Source: Planctomycetota bacterium
GTDB taxonomy: Bacteria > Planctomycetota > UBA1135 > UBA2386
Length of the DNA stretch: 64,000 nucleotides
Assembly (NCBI GenBank): GCA_020638695.1
Contig: JACKIB010000004.1
Span: 234,563 to 298,562 of the forward strand
Direction: 5' to 3'
Position 1 is the stretch's first letter. Each line of letters starts with the position of its first letter. Positions 61,191 to 64,000 of the stretch are shown here, piece after piece. Both the position numbers and the translations under genes were made by a program. Below the pieces are notes generated by a model that was given only the letters and a program-made list of their open reading frames with translations, did not search any database and had not been told where the DNA came from.

Positions 61191-62294
61191 ATGCCCGTCC
61201 GCAAGATCGACCAGGACAGGACCCGGTTCCGCGACATCGTGCGCGGTCGGATCAAGGACAACCTGCGCCGCTACGTCACCTCTGGTGAGATGATCGGCAA
61301 GCAGGGCAAGCGGCTGGTCAGCATCCCGCTGCCGCAGATTCGCCTGCCGCGGTTCCGCTACGGCCAGAACCCCGAGGGTGGCGTGGGGCAGGGCGAAGGC
61401 GAGCCCGGCGAACCGGTGCAGGGCGACGAGAGCGGCGAAGGGCAGGCCGGCGCCGACGCGGGCAAGCACGTGCTCGAAGTCGACGTCGCCCTCGAGGACC
61501 TGGCCGAGATCCTCGGCGAGGAGCTCGAGCTGCCCAACATCGAGCCGCGCGGCAACAAGGCGATTCGCTCCAGCTCGCTGCGCTTCACCAGTATCAGCAA
61601 GCACGGGCCGCGCAGCCTGGTGCACTTCAAGCGCACCTACAAGGAAGCCCTCAAGCGACAGATTGCCAGCGGCACCTACGACCTCGCGGATCCGCGCGTC
61701 GTGCCGATCCGCGAGGACTTCCGCTACCGGGCGGTCGAGCGCAAGGACGAACCACAGGCCAACGCGTGCATCATCTACATGATGGACGTGTCCGGCAGCA
61801 TGGGGCGCGAGCAGAAGGAGATCGTCCGCATCGAGGCGTTCTGGATCGATACCTGGCTGCGGCACCAGTACAAGAACATCGAGGTCAACTACATCGTCCA
61901 CGATGCGGTGGCGCACTTGGTCGACCAGCACACCTTCTTCCACCTGCGCGAGTCCGGTGGCACCAAGATCTCCTCGGCGTACGAGCTCTGTCTGCGCCTG
62001 ATCGAGGACCGCTACCCCGCTACCGATTGGAACATCTACCCGTTCCACTTCTCGGACGGCGACAATTGGTCGTCGCGCGACACCGAGCGCTGCGTCGATC
62101 TGCTGCGCAGCTCGATCGTGCCGCAGGTGAACCAGTTCTGCTACGGCCAGGTGAAGAGCGCCTACGGCTCGGGTCAGTTCAAGAAGGACCTCGACAAGGC
62201 GTTCAAGGGCGACGAGTTGGTGGTGACTTCCGATATCCTCGACCGCGAGGGGATCCTCCCGTCGATTAAGTCTTTCCTCGGCAAGGGGCGCTGA
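61191..62294 (+). CDS. yeaH: DUF444 (YeaH/YhbH) family protein with MIDAS motif
   Basis: This 367-residue protein has a basic N-terminal region (RTRFRDIVRGRIKDNLRRYV), a Gly/Glu-rich linker (about 65-95), and a von Willebrand-type domain. The MIDAS is D199-V-S201-G-S203 in YMMDVSGSMGREQKE. The domain then continues FFHLRESGGTKISSAY and FHFSDGDNWSSRDT. Family length and order are standard. It lies 34 bp after prkA and overlaps the spoVR ATG by one base (TGATG). The function is as partner of PrkA, biochemically undefined. Confidence 0.94.
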   Translation: MPVRKIDQDRTRFRDIVRGRIKDNLRRYVTSGEMIGKQGKRLVSIPLPQIRLPRFRYGQNPEGGVGQGEGEPGEPVQGDESGEGQAGADAGKHVLEVDVALEDLAEILGEELELPNIEPRGNKAIRSSSLRFTSISKHGPRSLVHFKRTYKEALKRQIASGTYDLADPRVVPIREDFRYRAVERKDEPQANACIIYMMDVSGSMGREQKEIVRIEAFWIDTWLRHQYKNIEVNYIVHDAVAHLVDQHTFFHLRESGGTKISSAYELCLRLIEDRYPATDWNIYPFHFSDGDNWSSRDTERCVDLLRSSIVPQVNQFCYGQVKSAYGSGQFKKDLDKAFKGDELVVTSDILDREGILPSIKSFLGKGR

Positions 62295-63814
62295 TGGCAA
62301 ACCTCACCCCGGAACTGGCCCGCTACCGCGACGAAGCCCGTGAACTCGCTGCCGGCTACGGTCTCGACTTCTACGAGGTGATCTTCGAGCTGGTCGACTA
62401 CGACGAACTCAACATGATCGCCGCATACGGCGGCTTCCCGACCCGCTATCCGCATTGGCGCTTCGGGATGGAGTACGAGCAGCTCAGCAAGAGCTACGCC
62501 TACGGCTTGTCGAAGATCTACGAGCTGGTGATCAACAACGACCCCTGCTACGCGTACCTGATGCGCAGCAACTCGTTGACCGACCAGAAGCTCGTCATGG
62601 CGCACGTGTACGGCCACTGCGACTTCTTCAAGAACAACATGTGGTTCGCCAAGACGCCGCGCAAGATGATGGACATCATGGCGAACCATGGCACGGCGAT
62701 CCGCCGCTACATGGATCGCTTCGGCCAGAGCACGGTCGAGGACTTCATCGATCAGGTCAACTCGATCGACAACCTGATCGACATCTACTCGCCATTCATC
62801 CAGCGCGAACCCAAGCCGCCGTCTCGGCCGCTGATCGAGGAGGACGAGCAGCCGCCGCGGGCACATCGGATCCCGGCGAGCGAGTACATGGACCGCTACA
62901 TCAACCCGCGCAGCCGGGTCGATCAGGCGGCCACCGTCCGGCCTCCGGTGCGCCAGTCGTCGGAGCCGACCCGCGATGTGCTGAAGTTCCTGCTCGAGAA
63001 GGCGCCGCTGGACACCTGGCAGCAGGACGTCATGGCGATGTTGCGCGACGAGGCGTACTACTTCGCCCCGCAGGGCATGACCAAGATCATGAACGAGGGC
63101 TGGGCGGTGTTCTGGCACTCGCGGATCATGACGCACCACATGTTGGACGCGTCGGAAGTGGTCAACTACGCCGACGCGCACGCGGGCACCCTGTTCACCC
63201 AGCCCGGGCAGATCAACCCGTACAAGATGGGTGTCGAGCTGTTTCGGCACATCGAGCACCGCTGGGATCGCGGCCAGTTCGGCATCGAGTACCAGCGCTG
63301 CGACGACGCGCGCCTACGCCGCGAGTGGAACACCGAGGCCGGACGCGGCAAGGAGAAGGTGTTCGAGGTGCGGCGGATCTACAACGACGTGTCGTTCATC
63401 GACGAGTTCGTCACGCCGGAGTTCGCCGAGGACCAGAAGCTCTACGTCTACGGCGTGGATCAGGCGACCGGTCAGCTGGAGATCGTCGACCGCGACTACA
63501 CCAAGGTGAAGAAGGGTCTGCTCGACGCGCTGACCAACTTCGGCAACCCGATCATCCGGGTGGCGGACGACAACTACCGGAATCGCGGCGAGCTGTACCT
63601 GCGCCACGAGTGGGTGGCGCGCGACCTGGAGTTCGAAGCCGCGCTGCGCACGTTGCGCAGCCTGTACGCGATGTGGAAGCGGCCGGTGCACATCGAGACC
63701 CGCGAGGGTGGTCATCCGCGGCTGCTGTCGTTCGACGGCACCGACGCGGTGATGAAAGAGGTGTCCAGCTCGACGGGTAACGACGTCGAGGTGGTCGGCT
63801 CCGACGCGTCCTGA
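62294..63814 (+). CDS. spoVR: SpoVR-family protein
   Basis: This 506-residue protein is a full-length SpoVR. Diagnostic blocks are FYEVIFELVDYDELNMIAAY, FPTRYPHWRFGMEYEQLSKS, LVMAHVYGHCDFFKNNMWFA, then ILEKAPLDTWQQDVMAML-like and YYFAPQGMTKIMNEGWAVFW. SpoVR was named for Bacillus spore-cortex formation, but it occurs in non-spore-formers with prkA and yeaH, so no sporulation is implied. ATG at 62294 overlaps the preceding TGA. Confidence 0.96.
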   Translation: MANLTPELARYRDEARELAAGYGLDFYEVIFELVDYDELNMIAAYGGFPTRYPHWRFGMEYEQLSKSYAYGLSKIYELVINNDPCYAYLMRSNSLTDQKLVMAHVYGHCDFFKNNMWFAKTPRKMMDIMANHGTAIRRYMDRFGQSTVEDFIDQVNSIDNLIDIYSPFIQREPKPPSRPLIEEDEQPPRAHRIPASEYMDRYINPRSRVDQAATVRPPVRQSSEPTRDVLKFLLEKAPLDTWQQDVMAMLRDEAYYFAPQGMTKIMNEGWAVFWHSRIMTHHMLDASEVVNYADAHAGTLFTQPGQINPYKMGVELFRHIEHRWDRGQFGIEYQRCDDARLRREWNTEAGRGKEKVFEVRRIYNDVSFIDEFVTPEFAEDQKLYVYGVDQATGQLEIVDRDYTKVKKGLLDALTNFGNPIIRVADDNYRNRGELYLRHEWVARDLEFEAALRTLRSLYAMWKRPVHIETREGGHPRLLSFDGTDAVMKEVSSSTGNDVEVVGSDAS

Positions 63815-63943
63815 GCGGTCGTCGGCTCGAGAGGTCGACCGATCGGCAGAGTCGGTTCCCTTGCCGGAGCCGCGTCGACGTTGTCACCAGCCGCTCAGAG
63901 CGCCGATGCAGGCGGACCGCTCCACCAGGAAGGTCCCGTCGGC

Positions 63944-64000
63944 CTAGCGTGTCAGCACTGCGAGGACGACGTGGTTGCCGATGTCTGCGGCGCTCGCCTG
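63944..64000 (-). CDS. possible C-terminal tail of a minus-strand gene (partial)
   Basis: From the right edge, a frame of 18 codons ends with TAG at 63946-63944 and reads QASAADIGNHVVLAVLTR. The alternating hydrophobic strand resembles the end of a secreted beta-rich protein, but too little is visible to be sure it is coding. Confidence 0.25.
   Translation of the reverse strand, partial: QASAADIGNHVVLAVLTR

Overview
The window is a GC-rich chromosomal segment, most likely from a member of the Planctomycetota. The evidence is indirect. An ECF sigma factor of the planctomycete-expanded type sits directly upstream of a Ser/Thr kinase. There are many large secreted proteins of unknown function whose signal peptides end in A-Q, and one has the 'GSGFxLSGTIGQ' opening that I associate with planctomycete secretomes. 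Bacterial GatCAB and PrkA/DUF444/SpoVR clusters are also present. Genes are packed with many ATGA, GTGA and TGATG stop/start overlaps, so operons can be read directly. No tRNA, rRNA or CRISPR array was seen.

Left part (1-14.5 kb). A truncated Ser/Thr kinase and its ECF sigma factor run off the left edge. Two translationally coupled secreted proteins follow on the minus strand, one with LPSLSF-type repeats and a tail-fibre-like C-terminus. The centrepiece is a five-gene plus-strand operon (5255-13950), each gene overlapping the next. It encodes a SulP-type anion transporter, the DabA zinc protein, the DabB NuoL-like subunit, a second NuoM/N-like antiporter subunit, and an alginate-export-type outer-membrane barrel. 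This looks like an extended DAB inorganic-carbon uptake system with its own inner- and outer-membrane partners. A hairpin terminator follows, then an OsmC-family protein.

Accessory patch (14.5-20.5 kb). This holds a small lipoprotein gene, a decayed gene fragment, and a complete group II intron with its reverse transcriptase. The intron sits inside one arm of a long imperfect palindrome. A related 32-bp repeat lies 3.25 kb away. A secreted PPC-like protein and a poorly coding 0.77 kb stretch close the patch.

Middle (20.5-41 kb). A small membrane protein and a sodium/solute symporter are followed by a GT-C (Stt3-like) membrane glycosyltransferase, a NahK-like sugar kinase with a HIT protein, and a large membrane-anchored protein with beta-sandwich regulatory repeats. 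Next come an AlkD-like DNA glycosylase, two secreted unknowns (one severed from its signal peptide by two in-frame stops), an M28 peptidase and a methyltransferase. An exopolysaccharide cluster spans 34.9-43.5 kb: a Wza-type export lipoprotein, a secreted protein with a FnIII tail, two GT2 glycosyltransferases, a Wzy/ligase-like membrane protein, and a convergent minus-strand Wzz/GumC plus CpsD-like pair. The pair is separated from the plus-strand genes by a near-perfect bidirectional terminator.

Right part (43.8-64 kb). A NatAB-type ABC exporter comes first, then gatC-gatA-gatB. Next are a membrane protein, ComF coupled to a degenerate PLP-fold protein, and a pair of 75-bp direct repeats. 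A HAD protein lacking its nucleophilic Asp follows. A second ECF sigma factor is coupled to a very large zinc-finger anti-sigma/FecR/carboxypeptidase-regulatory-like protein. An alpha/beta hydrolase is coupled to two tandem glutaminyl-cyclase-like M28 proteins. The window ends with the stress cluster prkA - DUF444 (yeaH/yhbH) - spoVR.
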